From the NCBI RefSeq assembly GCF_002355375.1, contig NZ_AP017312.1, positions 3,384,001 to 3,448,000 on the forward strand: DNA of 64,000 nucleotides, written 5' to 3'. This DNA comes from Aneurinibacillus soli (GTDB lineage: Bacteria; Bacillota; Bacilli; Aneurinibacillales; Aneurinibacillaceae). The position numbers and the translations under genes are program-made. The notes below the pieces were generated by a model. It saw nothing but the letters and a program-made list of their open reading frames with translations, was not told where the DNA came from and did not search any database. Below are positions 32,719 through 39,827 of this stretch, piece after piece; within the stretch, counting starts at the first letter, position 1; every line of letters starts with the position of its first letter.

Positions 32719-33422
32719 TCGAACTCTCCTCCTTCTCTGTTTGGATGAGATAGCGGAACGGTGATAGAAAGCTTGGTCCAATTGTCAGCATCCGCATAAA
32801 TGTCCATGGATCCATTCACCTGTCTTGCTCGAATGTCTATCGCCGCAAACACATGTGCGATTTTCTCACTCTCCTGCCCATACAGGCGAGAAACAGAACA
32901 ACCAATTGCGGTAATATCAAGTTGTATAGAGTCTGTATTGATTTGAAAGCGAAACACCAGACGCTGGACTTGTGAACAATGAATGCTGAGCATAACAACT
33001 TCCTGACAGATCCGGTACAGCATTGTTTCAACCGCTGTATCGTAGCGCTTCGTCTCTCCGAGTACTTCAAGATCAATTTCTTTCCCATATTTCTGCTTTG
33101 CCATTTCGATATAAGACCGGACAGCTGGGATAATACCGAGATCGTCAAGCATAAGGGGGCGAAGCTCGAACACCACATCTTTTACTGTATGAAGTGCTTT
33201 ATTGGCTACCCCTCGCATGTCTGCCAAGTGTTTGGTCGTCTGTATATCCAGATCGTTCTCATTAATAATTTGCAGGCCGAGCACAATGCTGTATAGCGCC
33301 TGACCGACGCCGTTATGAAGCTCATGTGAAAGACGTGTTCGCACTTCTTCTTGTGTTTCTATGAATGTATGTACGTTCAGATTCCGACAGCCTTTTCTTT
33401 GCTTACATGAGTCCTCTTTCAT
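32715..33422 (-). CDS. HisKA_3-type histidine kinase with degenerate ATPase domain
   Basis: A 235-aa soluble protein. The dimerisation/phosphoacceptor box SHELHNGVGQALYSI (His33) and the LRPLMLDDLGIIPAVRSY segment are well kept and close to the MASE3 kinase at 36.5 kb. The ATP-binding domain is not: the N-box reads YRICQEVVMLSIHCS instead of YRICQEALTNAVKYS, and the DxGxGF G1 box is replaced by AIGCSVSRLYG. It has no sensor domain. It may be phosphorylated in trans by a partner kinase, or act as a scaffold or phosphatase. It overlaps the HD-GYP start by 4 nt. Two phased TAGGGAAT motifs lie upstream. Confidence 0.8.
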   Translation of the reverse strand: MKEDSCKQRKGCRNLNVHTFIETQEEVRTRLSHELHNGVGQALYSIVLGLQIINENDLDIQTTKHLADMRGVANKALHTVKDVVFELRPLMLDDLGIIPAVRSYIEMAKQKYGKEIDLEVLGETKRYDTAVETMLYRICQEVVMLSIHCSQVQRLVFRFQINTDSIQLDITAIGCSVSRLYGQESEKIAHVFAAIDIRARQVNGSMDIYADADNWTKLSITVPLSHPNREGGEFE

Positions 33423-33493
33423 TGCGTTCCCCTGCTTTCTTCCAAATTTATATATTTAGTATGCCGGATACCACTCGCTTCCTCCATAAGGAT

Positions 33494-33523
33494 ATTCCCT
33501 ACAAGTCACCTCCAAATTCCCTA
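33494..33523 (-). promoter_or_regulatory. two TAGGGAAT motifs, 22 nt apart, upstream of the kinase-HD-GYP operon
   Basis: TAGGGAAT occurs at 33494-33501 and 33516-33523 (minus strand), with start-to-start spacing of exactly 22 nt, about 70-100 nt before the kinase start. The same motif with the same spacing occurs three times in front of the chemoreceptor gene (36414-36465). They are probably binding sites for a shared regulator, plausibly the adjacent response regulator. Confidence 0.6.
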
Positions 33524-33536
33524 ATTCGCACAAATA

Positions 33537-33566
33537 CAAAAAAAAGAGACCACAGGGGCCTCTCAA
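33537..33566 (-). terminator. terminator overlapping the end of the response regulator gene
   Basis: AGAGGCC-CCTG-TGGTCTCT followed by TTTTTTTG on the minus strand. The stop codon is at the base of the stem. Confidence 0.75.
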
Positions 33567-34216
33567 AAATCAAGCAAACCTTTTGTAAACGCATAACGTA
33601 CAAGTTCAGGCCGTGTTTTCAACTGGAGCTTATCCATGATTTTGGCTTTATGTACCTCAACTGTTTTGACCGATAGATGAAGCAACTCCCCGATCTCTTT
33701 ATTCGAATATCCTTTGGCAATCCAGGTCAGTACTTCCTGCTCCCGTGTGGTCAGCTGCTGATACTGATCGATGTTTTCTCCGAGCGAAACCCGATTCAAA
33801 AAATCCTCAATGAGCGACTTGGTTGCCTTCGGATACAAATATGCCTGTCCACCGTATACCGTTGTTATCGCCTGAAGCAAGTCCATATCATCTGCATTTT
33901 TCAAAATGTAGCCAGATGCCCCGGCTTTCAGCACCCGGAACAAATATTCGCTATCATCATGCATCGTCAGAATCAAAATCTCAATCTCAGGCGCTGCCTC
34001 TTTCAGGCGCCCGGTTGCGATGAGTCCATTTTGTCCGGGCGGCATATTTAAATCCATCAGCACCACATCAGGCTTAAGCTGAAGTGCCTTCTGAACCGCT
34101 TCTGCCCCGTCAGCCGCCTCTCCAATCACTTCCATGTTTTCCTGCGCATTGATCAACATTGTTAATCCTGAACGTACAATCGTATGGTCATCCGCAATTA
34201 ACACCCGAATTTTCAT
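33563..34216 (-). CDS. NarL/LuxR-type response regulator
   Basis: A 217-aa response regulator. The receiver domain (1-120) has the acidic pair IADDH, phosphoacceptor Asp55 in VVLMDLNMP, T/S in LTMHDD and Lys in GYILKNADD. The C-terminal LuxR HTH (about 150-210) reads LTTREQEVLTWIAKGYSNKEIGELLHLSVKTVEVHKAKIMDKL. ATG at 34216 follows AGGGGGAG; the longer frame has no RBS. It starts 28 nt after the chemoreceptor gene and is probably co-transcribed with it. Cognate kinases may be the MASE3 kinase (36.5 kb) and/or the degenerate kinase. The phased TAGGGAAT motifs are candidate targets. Confidence 0.92.
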   Translation of the reverse strand: MKIRVLIADDHTIVRSGLTMLINAQENMEVIGEAADGAEAVQKALQLKPDVVLMDLNMPPGQNGLIATGRLKEAAPEIEILILTMHDDSEYLFRVLKAGASGYILKNADDMDLLQAITTVYGGQAYLYPKATKSLIEDFLNRVSLGENIDQYQQLTTREQEVLTWIAKGYSNKEIGELLHLSVKTVEVHKAKIMDKLQLKTRPELVRYAFTKGLLDF

Positions 34217-34244
34217 TCCTACTCCCCCTGCTGATCTGTACTCG

Positions 34245-36335
34245 TTATACCGCAAATTTTCCGATGGAACTGTTCAATTCACCTGCGAGACGATTCAACG
34301 CTTCCGCTGTTTCCGTAATGTCTTCCATGGATGCAAACTGCTCTTCGGACGCAGATGCTATATTTTGCGACATATCACACGATGTAGCCGCAATATTTGC
34401 CATCTCCTCTACAGAAGCCGTGATTTGCTCCGAACCAGCTGACATCTCTTGCGCTACCGCTGACATCTCTTGCATCTGCAGCGAAACGCTTTCAATAGAA
34501 GCCTGAATATGATCAAATATGCGCCCGACTTCCTCGACCGTCTGCGTCCCTTGCTCAGTTTCCGTAATACCTGTTCCGGTAGCATGCACGGCTTCTTTCG
34601 TTCGCTCCTGAATCGCTGCAATTAAACATTGAATCTGCTCAGCCGATGAAGCAGTCTGATCGGCCAGCTTACGAATCTCATTCGCTACGACTGCGAATCC
34701 TTTGCCCGCTTCCCCGGCACGTGCCGCTTCAATTGCGGCGTTGAGCGACAGAAGGTTCGTCTGGGAAGAAATCCGGGCAATTAACTGCAAGATATCCCCT
34801 ATCTTCATGGAATCCTTCTGCAACTCCGCCATGACTGCATATGTACGATGAGCGCCCGATTTGATCGAATCCATCTGTTTGACTGCCTGCACGACCGATT
34901 CATACCCGCTTCGCGCCTGTTCACTCATTTCTACCGATGTACTAGCAATCATGGAGGATGCGTCAGCTACGCGCTGAATGCCCAACGCCATTTCTTGCAT
35001 CGCAAGAGCATTTTCACCCGATGCTCTTGTCTGCGTCTCAGCCCCGCTCGCCACTTGCTGAATGGATTCTGCAATCTGCTGTGACGCCTGTGTCGTTTCT
35101 TCTGCTATCACGTACATCTGTCCAGCTGACTGTGAAACAGCGTCTGCCCCTTGCTTAATCTCGGTAATGATGCCGCGCATATTCAACGTGATATGATTGA
35201 ATGCACGTGCCATATCCCCGATCTCATCAGGACGCCGCACTAATTCCTCCGGTACGTCTGCCTGAAAATCTCCTGCTGCCAGCTTCTCTCCATGCTGTAC
35301 AGCCTGCACAATCGGGCGTGTAAGACTGCGTGCGATCCATATAGTTACGAGCGTCAGAATAAGCAGGCCCACTACGCCCACTACTACGATGGTATACACC
35401 ATTTCATTCGATTCTGCCAACACTTCATCTGTCGGAACATTAATGACGTAAGACCAGGAGTTTTTTTCCTGTCCAATTTTGATTGGGAGTATCGTACGGA
35501 AAATATTCGCCTCTTTATCAAATTCTTCATATACTCTTCCCTGCTCGATGGCGCTAATAATGAGATCCAAGTTTTTTATATCTTTGCGATCCCGTACATT
35601 TTTCCCTACCAACTCCTGCTTCGGGTGAGCAACATATGTCCCATTATGAGAGATAAGCGCCCCGAATCCGGTCTCATAAATCTTTACGGCCTTGTTTTGC
35701 TGTTGGAAAGATTCAAGCGACATATCAATCCCAACGATTCCGAGGAATTTTCCATCCAGTATAATTGGAGCCGAAACGGTTGTGATGAACGTATCTTTGC
35801 CGTCTATTGGATAAACATATGGATCAAGCAGCACTTCCTTGCCGGTGTGCTTTGGAATAAAAAAATCCGGGGCGTCTTTCTCATTTTCATAGCTCGTACA
35901 TGCTTCTACAGCTATATGACCTCCCTGACGTGTCCAATATGGGATAAAACGTCCAGTCTGATCATGCGCTACTTTCCCTGCATATTCCCGGTCTCTGCCG
36001 TCCAGCTGATTCGGCTCCCATACTGTATAAATACTAAAAATCTGACTGTTCTGCTTGAGCACATCTTGCAGAACAGCATTATATGCATCACGGGATACGA
36101 TGTTTGCTTTTTTCATGCCTTCAAACGTCTGGGCCATTGTCTTTGAAATATTCAGACTATTATCGAGCGTCTTTTCGGTCTGTGCCGCTTTTTCAGCAGC
36201 AATCGACATGGCTAGATGCTCCGATTCAGCAATCGCTTTTGTTCTCGTTTCCATTGCAATCAAACTGATCATCGATACGACAATAATGGTGACTGTACTC
36301 ATAATCATCAGAAGTATTTTGGCCCGTAATCTCAT
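34245..36335 (-). CDS. methyl-accepting chemotaxis protein with dCache-type sensor
   Basis: A 696-aa chemoreceptor: N-terminal helix (about 5-27), large extracytoplasmic sensor of dCache type (about 30-300, including [19 protein letters not shown] and [14 protein letters not shown]), second helix ([19 protein letters not shown]), HAMP linker and the methyl-accepting signalling domain with the conserved hairpin [38 protein letters not shown]. It should sense a small ligand and control CheA. ATG at 36335 is preceded by GAGGAG. Three 22-nt phased TAGGGAAT motifs lie upstream and a response regulator gene follows in the same operon. No che genes are nearby. Confidence 0.93.
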   Translation of the reverse strand: MRLRAKILLMIMSTVTIIVVSMISLIAMETRTKAIAESEHLAMSIAAEKAAQTEKTLDNSLNISKTMAQTFEGMKKANIVSRDAYNAVLQDVLKQNSQIFSIYTVWEPNQLDGRDREYAGKVAHDQTGRFIPYWTRQGGHIAVEACTSYENEKDAPDFFIPKHTGKEVLLDPYVYPIDGKDTFITTVSAPIILDGKFLGIVGIDMSLESFQQQNKAVKIYETGFGALISHNGTYVAHPKQELVGKNVRDRKDIKNLDLIISAIEQGRVYEEFDKEANIFRTILPIKIGQEKNSWSYVINVPTDEVLAESNEMVYTIVVVGVVGLLILTLVTIWIARSLTRPIVQAVQHGEKLAAGDFQADVPEELVRRPDEIGDMARAFNHITLNMRGIITEIKQGADAVSQSAGQMYVIAEETTQASQQIAESIQQVASGAETQTRASGENALAMQEMALGIQRVADASSMIASTSVEMSEQARSGYESVVQAVKQMDSIKSGAHRTYAVMAELQKDSMKIGDILQLIARISSQTNLLSLNAAIEAARAGEAGKGFAVVANEIRKLADQTASSAEQIQCLIAAIQERTKEAVHATGTGITETEQGTQTVEEVGRIFDHIQASIESVSLQMQEMSAVAQEMSAGSEQITASVEEMANIAATSCDMSQNIASASEEQFASMEDITETAEALNRLAGELNSSIGKFAV

Positions 36336-36413
36336 ATTCCCCATCTCCTCATCCACTGTAAAATCGTGTATAAGGAGAGTATCACAAAATCAGGAACAAT
36401 CTTCCATCAGGGT

Positions 36414-36465
36414 ATTCCCCACATCCCCCTGGATAATTCCCTATGTCACAGTTGCGTATTCCCTA
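36414..36465 (-). promoter_or_regulatory. three 22-nt phased TAGGGAAT-type motifs upstream of the chemoreceptor gene
   Basis: On the minus strand TAGGGAAT is at 36458-36465 and 36436-36443, and TGGGGAAT at 36414-36421. The intervals are exactly 22 nt, two helical turns, so a regulator would bind on one DNA face. The first copy overlaps the stop codon of the MASE3 kinase gene. A TATACA at 36367-36372 without a good -35 fits activator-dependent transcription. Confidence 0.6.
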
Positions 36466-38019
36466 CTTTACTCCCGCAGATTCGTAGTCAGCCGTCTGTA
36501 CATACGTATTTTCCCTAACCGGAATATAGGTGTGAATAGAAGTGCCACTTCCCTGCTGCGAGCGAATGACTACTTGTCCAAGCAGCAAACTCGCACGTTC
36601 CTGCATGCTGAACATGCCAATCCCACCGCCACCTTCCCTAAGAATACGGCTTGCATCGAAGCCACATCCATAATCTTGTACGTTCATATGAATATGCTCA
36701 TCTGCGTGGATCAGTGTAATATCGATCACGTCTGTACCCGAATATTTTACCGCATTCGTAAGTGCTTCCTGGCAAATACGGTACAGTGCGGTTTCAATTT
36801 CCGGGGCAAGCCGCCCTCGGATGCCATCTACTTGTAGCGCAATCTGAATTCGATATGTCTCGCGGCAACGGGTGGTATAAGAACGAAGTGCCGGAATGAG
36901 TCCAAGATCATCAAGAGTGCTCGGGCGCAGCTGTGTTGCAATCTCTTTCACTTCTGTCATCGCCTGCCCTACCATGCTCTCGGTGTCCTGTAACACTTCT
37001 CTCATCTGCTGATCTTCTATGCTTCGCTTCGCCATTTTGATTCTCACAATAGTGCTATATAGAGCCTGTCCGACTCCATCATGCAGTTCACGTGATACAC
37101 GCTTGCGCTCCTCTTCCTGGGCCTGCATGACTAGCGTCGTCATTTTTTTCTCGCTTTCTTGCAATTTCTCTGCAGTTTCCTGCCATTTTATCTCTACTTC
37201 TTCTTTCTCTTCGTACACCTGCTGGAACTGCGGGTAGAAGATGCCTTTCAGCAAAAAGAAATAGCCGAAAAATTTATAGACATGCCCAACTAAATTCTCA
37301 ATGTCATTCACGCTTTTGTAAAGCGTAAACGATATCTCCCCAATCAAAATAAAGCAGATCCCCGTCATCACAACAAGTAAGTCGCCACTCTTATTCTTTT
37401 TATAATACATCCAGAGCAAAACAACATTGCTAATATGCAGCAGACTAATCGAGTATTCAAACATAAACTTTAGCAGCGTAACTCCTTGGCCCTCTTTTAC
37501 AAGTAAAGGTAAATCCGTAATGAAATAAGAAACAGTAATGAGGAAAAACGCCATATATACACAAGCAAAAAGTAACACTCTGATTCGCGATTGCAAAAAA
37601 GAGACCTTGTCAAAATCTTTGTAGAGAATAAACGTAAGTCCGATACTTTCTGTCGTTCGTGCAGCAATCCATAACCAGGTCGCCCGCGCCACGGCATATC
37701 TTTCATCAAAAAAAGGCATTCCTTTATATGCAAACGTATGGATTAGATCGAACATCCCTACGCATAAAAACACAATGCCGATCAGGAAGTGGCTTCGATT
37801 TTGATCACGCGAAGACGTCAGCCATGCCTGCATAAAAATCGAAAAGGAAACAAATATACTGAAAAATTCCAAAAAAGTATGTGAAACAAGGAAGTATGAT
37901 CGATCATAAAACGAAAAATGATGCATAGGATGCAAGTTGATGATAATAAAAAAAAGCAAACCCATCCCTATCGAGATAATCGTTTTTCTCTCCTGCTGTT
38001 TTACCAGGATTTCATTCAT
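36463..38019 (-). CDS. MASE3-domain sensor histidine kinase
   Basis: A 518-aa membrane kinase. The first ~265 residues hold seven to eight helices of the MASE3 sensor type (SHTFLEFFSIFVSFSIFMQAW, FDLIHTFAYKGMPFF, ATWLWIAARTTESIGLTF). A coiled linker leads to the HisKA_3 box RELHDGVGQALYSTI, with the phosphoacceptor His, and an intact ATPase domain with ICQEALTNAVKYS (N-box), DYGCGFD (G1) and GGGGIGMFSMQERA (G2). It likely phosphorylates the NarL-type regulator at 33.6 kb. ATG at 38019 has AGAGGGAG. It is upstream of the chemoreceptor-regulator unit and in the same direction. Confidence 0.9.
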   Translation of the reverse strand: MNEILVKQQERKTIISIGMGLLFFIIINLHPMHHFSFYDRSYFLVSHTFLEFFSIFVSFSIFMQAWLTSSRDQNRSHFLIGIVFLCVGMFDLIHTFAYKGMPFFDERYAVARATWLWIAARTTESIGLTFILYKDFDKVSFLQSRIRVLLFACVYMAFFLITVSYFITDLPLLVKEGQGVTLLKFMFEYSISLLHISNVVLLWMYYKKNKSGDLLVVMTGICFILIGEISFTLYKSVNDIENLVGHVYKFFGYFFLLKGIFYPQFQQVYEEKEEVEIKWQETAEKLQESEKKMTTLVMQAQEEERKRVSRELHDGVGQALYSTIVRIKMAKRSIEDQQMREVLQDTESMVGQAMTEVKEIATQLRPSTLDDLGLIPALRSYTTRCRETYRIQIALQVDGIRGRLAPEIETALYRICQEALTNAVKYSGTDVIDITLIHADEHIHMNVQDYGCGFDASRILREGGGGIGMFSMQERASLLLGQVVIRSQQGSGTSIHTYIPVRENTYVQTADYESAGVK

Positions 38020-38133
38020 TATGAGAGCTCCCTCTTTGTAAATCTGTTTCCACCCATTTTTTTCATTGTAGTAGTCTATCAGAAAAAAAGAAAGCCTTTC
38101 GCCCTAATCCATTCGAGTTTTCTTTCGATCCAT

Positions 38134-38167
38134 AAAAAAAGAGACCTGCCCGATTATGACAGATCTC
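38134..38167 (-). terminator. terminator of tyrS
   Basis: GAGATCTG and CAGGTCTC form an 8-bp stem followed by TTTTTTT on the minus strand. Confidence 0.85.
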
Positions 38168-38175
38168 CTGCTCTT

Positions 38176-39441
38176 CTAGCTCAACTTTACTTTGGCGAAT
38201 TTCCGCTTGCCCACCTGTACAATCATACCGTCTTCTACCACTATATGATCATCGACAGACTCGACTTTTTCTTCATTAATTTTGACTGCACCCTGCTGCA
38301 CCATTCTGCGCGCTTCACCATTCGTCGGTACAAGCTCAAGTACAGACAAAAGTTTTACAATCCACAGCTTGCCGTCTTCAAGCTCGGTCGTTGCCACTTC
38401 TTTTTCCGGGATATCAGTCGGCAACGCGCGCTGCTGGAATACGGTTTTGAAGTGATTCTCCGCTTCATCTGCAGCTTCCTCACCATGGTACATCTGCACG
38501 AACGTACGCGCAAGCCGCATCTTCGCATCACGTGGATGCACCGAACCGTCGGCAAGCCCTGCTTTAAGCTGGGCGAGTTCTTCAAGTGTAATGTCTGTTG
38601 CCAGCTCATAGTATTTAACCATCAACTCATCCGGAATGGACATCGACTTGCCGTAAATTTCGTTTGGTGCTTCGCTAATGCCGATATAATTACCAAGACT
38701 TTTGCTCATCTTCTGTACGCCATCGAGTCCTTCGATAATCGGCATCGTCAGTGCACACTGTTGTTCCTGACCGTATTCTTTCTGCAACTGACGTCCCATC
38801 AGCAGATTAAACTTCTGGTCTGTGCCGCCAAGCTCAACATCGCTCTCAAGCGCTACAGAATCATAGCCTTGCATAAGCGGATAGAAAAATTCATGAATGC
38901 TGATCGGCTGGTTGCTCGTATAGCGTTTCTCGAAGTCGTCACGCTCGAGCATACGTGCCACGGTCGTCTTCGCCGCCAGTGTTACAACATCAGCGAATGT
39001 CAGCGGTGCCAGCCATGTGCTGTTATAATTCACTTCAATTTTATCAATATCAAGAATTTTGGCGAACTGTTCCACGTATGTCGCCGCGTTCACCTTCACT
39101 TCTTCTTCTGTCAGCGGCTTGCGCGTCTCAGACTTGCCAGTCGGGTCACCGATACGACCCGTAAAGTCGCCGATGAGAATCTGCACCGTATGCCCCATCT
39201 CCTGGAACTGGCGTAGCTTGTGCAGCACTACCGTATGCCCAACGTGAATATCTGGCGCAGACGGATCAAGACCAAGTTTTACTTTCAGCGGTGTCCCCGT
39301 TGCTACTGAACGCTCTACCTTTTTACGCATTTCCTCTTCTGGTACGATCTCCGCCACACCACGGCAGATAATAGCCATTTGACGGTCGACTTCCTGCTTC
39401 TGCTCGTCCGTCAGCACAATTTTTGTTGATTCTTCACTCAT
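38176..39441 (-). CDS. tyrS: tyrosyl-tRNA synthetase (TyrZ-like subtype)
   Basis: A 421-aa class I synthetase. The HIGH-type motif reads HVGH (about 66-69), KMSKS is in VQKMSKSLGNYIG, and an S4-like RNA-binding domain forms the C-terminus (GEARRMVQQGAVKINEEKVESVDDHIV). The stretch LGLDPSAPDIHVGHTVVLHKLRQFQEMGHTVQILIGDFTGRIGDPTGKSETRKPLT is of the second TyrRS subtype (TyrZ of B. subtilis, also common in proteobacteria), although the gene stands at the tyrS locus. Two adjacent ATG codons are possible starts (39444, 39441). I prefer the second because it is 7 nt from GAGGG. Expression is controlled by a T-box leader directly upstream. Confidence 0.93.
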   Translation of the reverse strand: MSEESTKIVLTDEQKQEVDRQMAIICRGVAEIVPEEEMRKKVERSVATGTPLKVKLGLDPSAPDIHVGHTVVLHKLRQFQEMGHTVQILIGDFTGRIGDPTGKSETRKPLTEEEVKVNAATYVEQFAKILDIDKIEVNYNSTWLAPLTFADVVTLAAKTTVARMLERDDFEKRYTSNQPISIHEFFYPLMQGYDSVALESDVELGGTDQKFNLLMGRQLQKEYGQEQQCALTMPIIEGLDGVQKMSKSLGNYIGISEAPNEIYGKSMSIPDELMVKYYELATDITLEELAQLKAGLADGSVHPRDAKMRLARTFVQMYHGEEAADEAENHFKTVFQQRALPTDIPEKEVATTELEDGKLWIVKLLSVLELVPTNGEARRMVQQGAVKINEEKVESVDDHIVVEDGMIVQVGKRKFAKVKLS

Positions 39442-39479
39442 CATTTTTCCCTCGCAATCATAAGTTAGGTAGAAATAAA

Positions 39480-39735
39480 AAAAGCCCGCCCCCAAAAAGG
39501 GACGAGCTAGCTCGCGGTACCACCCTTACTTGAGGACAGGCCTGCCCTCCACTCATCTGATAACGGCCGCTGGTATGCGCCCGTCCGCCTGATCGGCGGA
39601 ATCACTCCTGTACTGTATTTCACTGTCTGCAAGGACCGATTCGCAGCTTCCATCGGCTCTCTGATGCTCCTTGTACAGACCGCTACTGCGGTACATTCAC
39701 GGTGATACATTAATATAATCGCAACTATTATTCTC
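39480..39735 (-). promoter_or_regulatory. T-box leader of tyrS
   Basis: Minus-strand leader of about 255 nt. The T-box core AAGTAAGGGTGGTACCGCG is at 39513-39531. Downstream, GCTCGTCCC-TTTTT-GGGGGCGGGC plus a T-run (39479-39507) forms the terminator. Upstream lie the stem I/II region and GAAATACAG with a candidate UAC tyrosine specifier. Uncharged tRNA-Tyr should stabilise the antiterminator and allow tyrS transcription. Confidence 0.9.
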
Positions 39736-39791
39736 ATCATAACGAAAAATCATAACGAAAAGCAACCTTTATCCGTATAAAACGTCTTTAT

Positions 39792-39799
39792 GATATAAT
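39792..39799 (+). promoter_or_regulatory. extended -10 promoter of the PBP gene
   Basis: TGATATAAT (TGn plus TATAAT) with no convincing -35, about 30 nt upstream of the PBP start. It is divergent from the T-box leader. Confidence 0.6.
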
Positions 39800-39827
39800 G
39801 TTTCTGTTACATGTAAGGGGGAATTCC

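Noticed and set aside
35292-36146. 284-codon plus-strand frame opposite the chemoreceptor gene
   Set aside because: The translation is rich in Cys, Phe, Tyr and His, as is typical of antisense shadows; the minus-strand chemoreceptor is unmistakable.
37918-39216. 432-codon plus-strand frame opposite the MASE3 kinase start and tyrS
   Set aside because: It is antisense to tyrS and crosses its terminator; the composition is implausible for a protein.
39507-39740. 77-codon minus-strand frame upstream of tyrS
   Set aside because: It lies entirely within the T-box leader, whose core motif and terminator explain the sequence.
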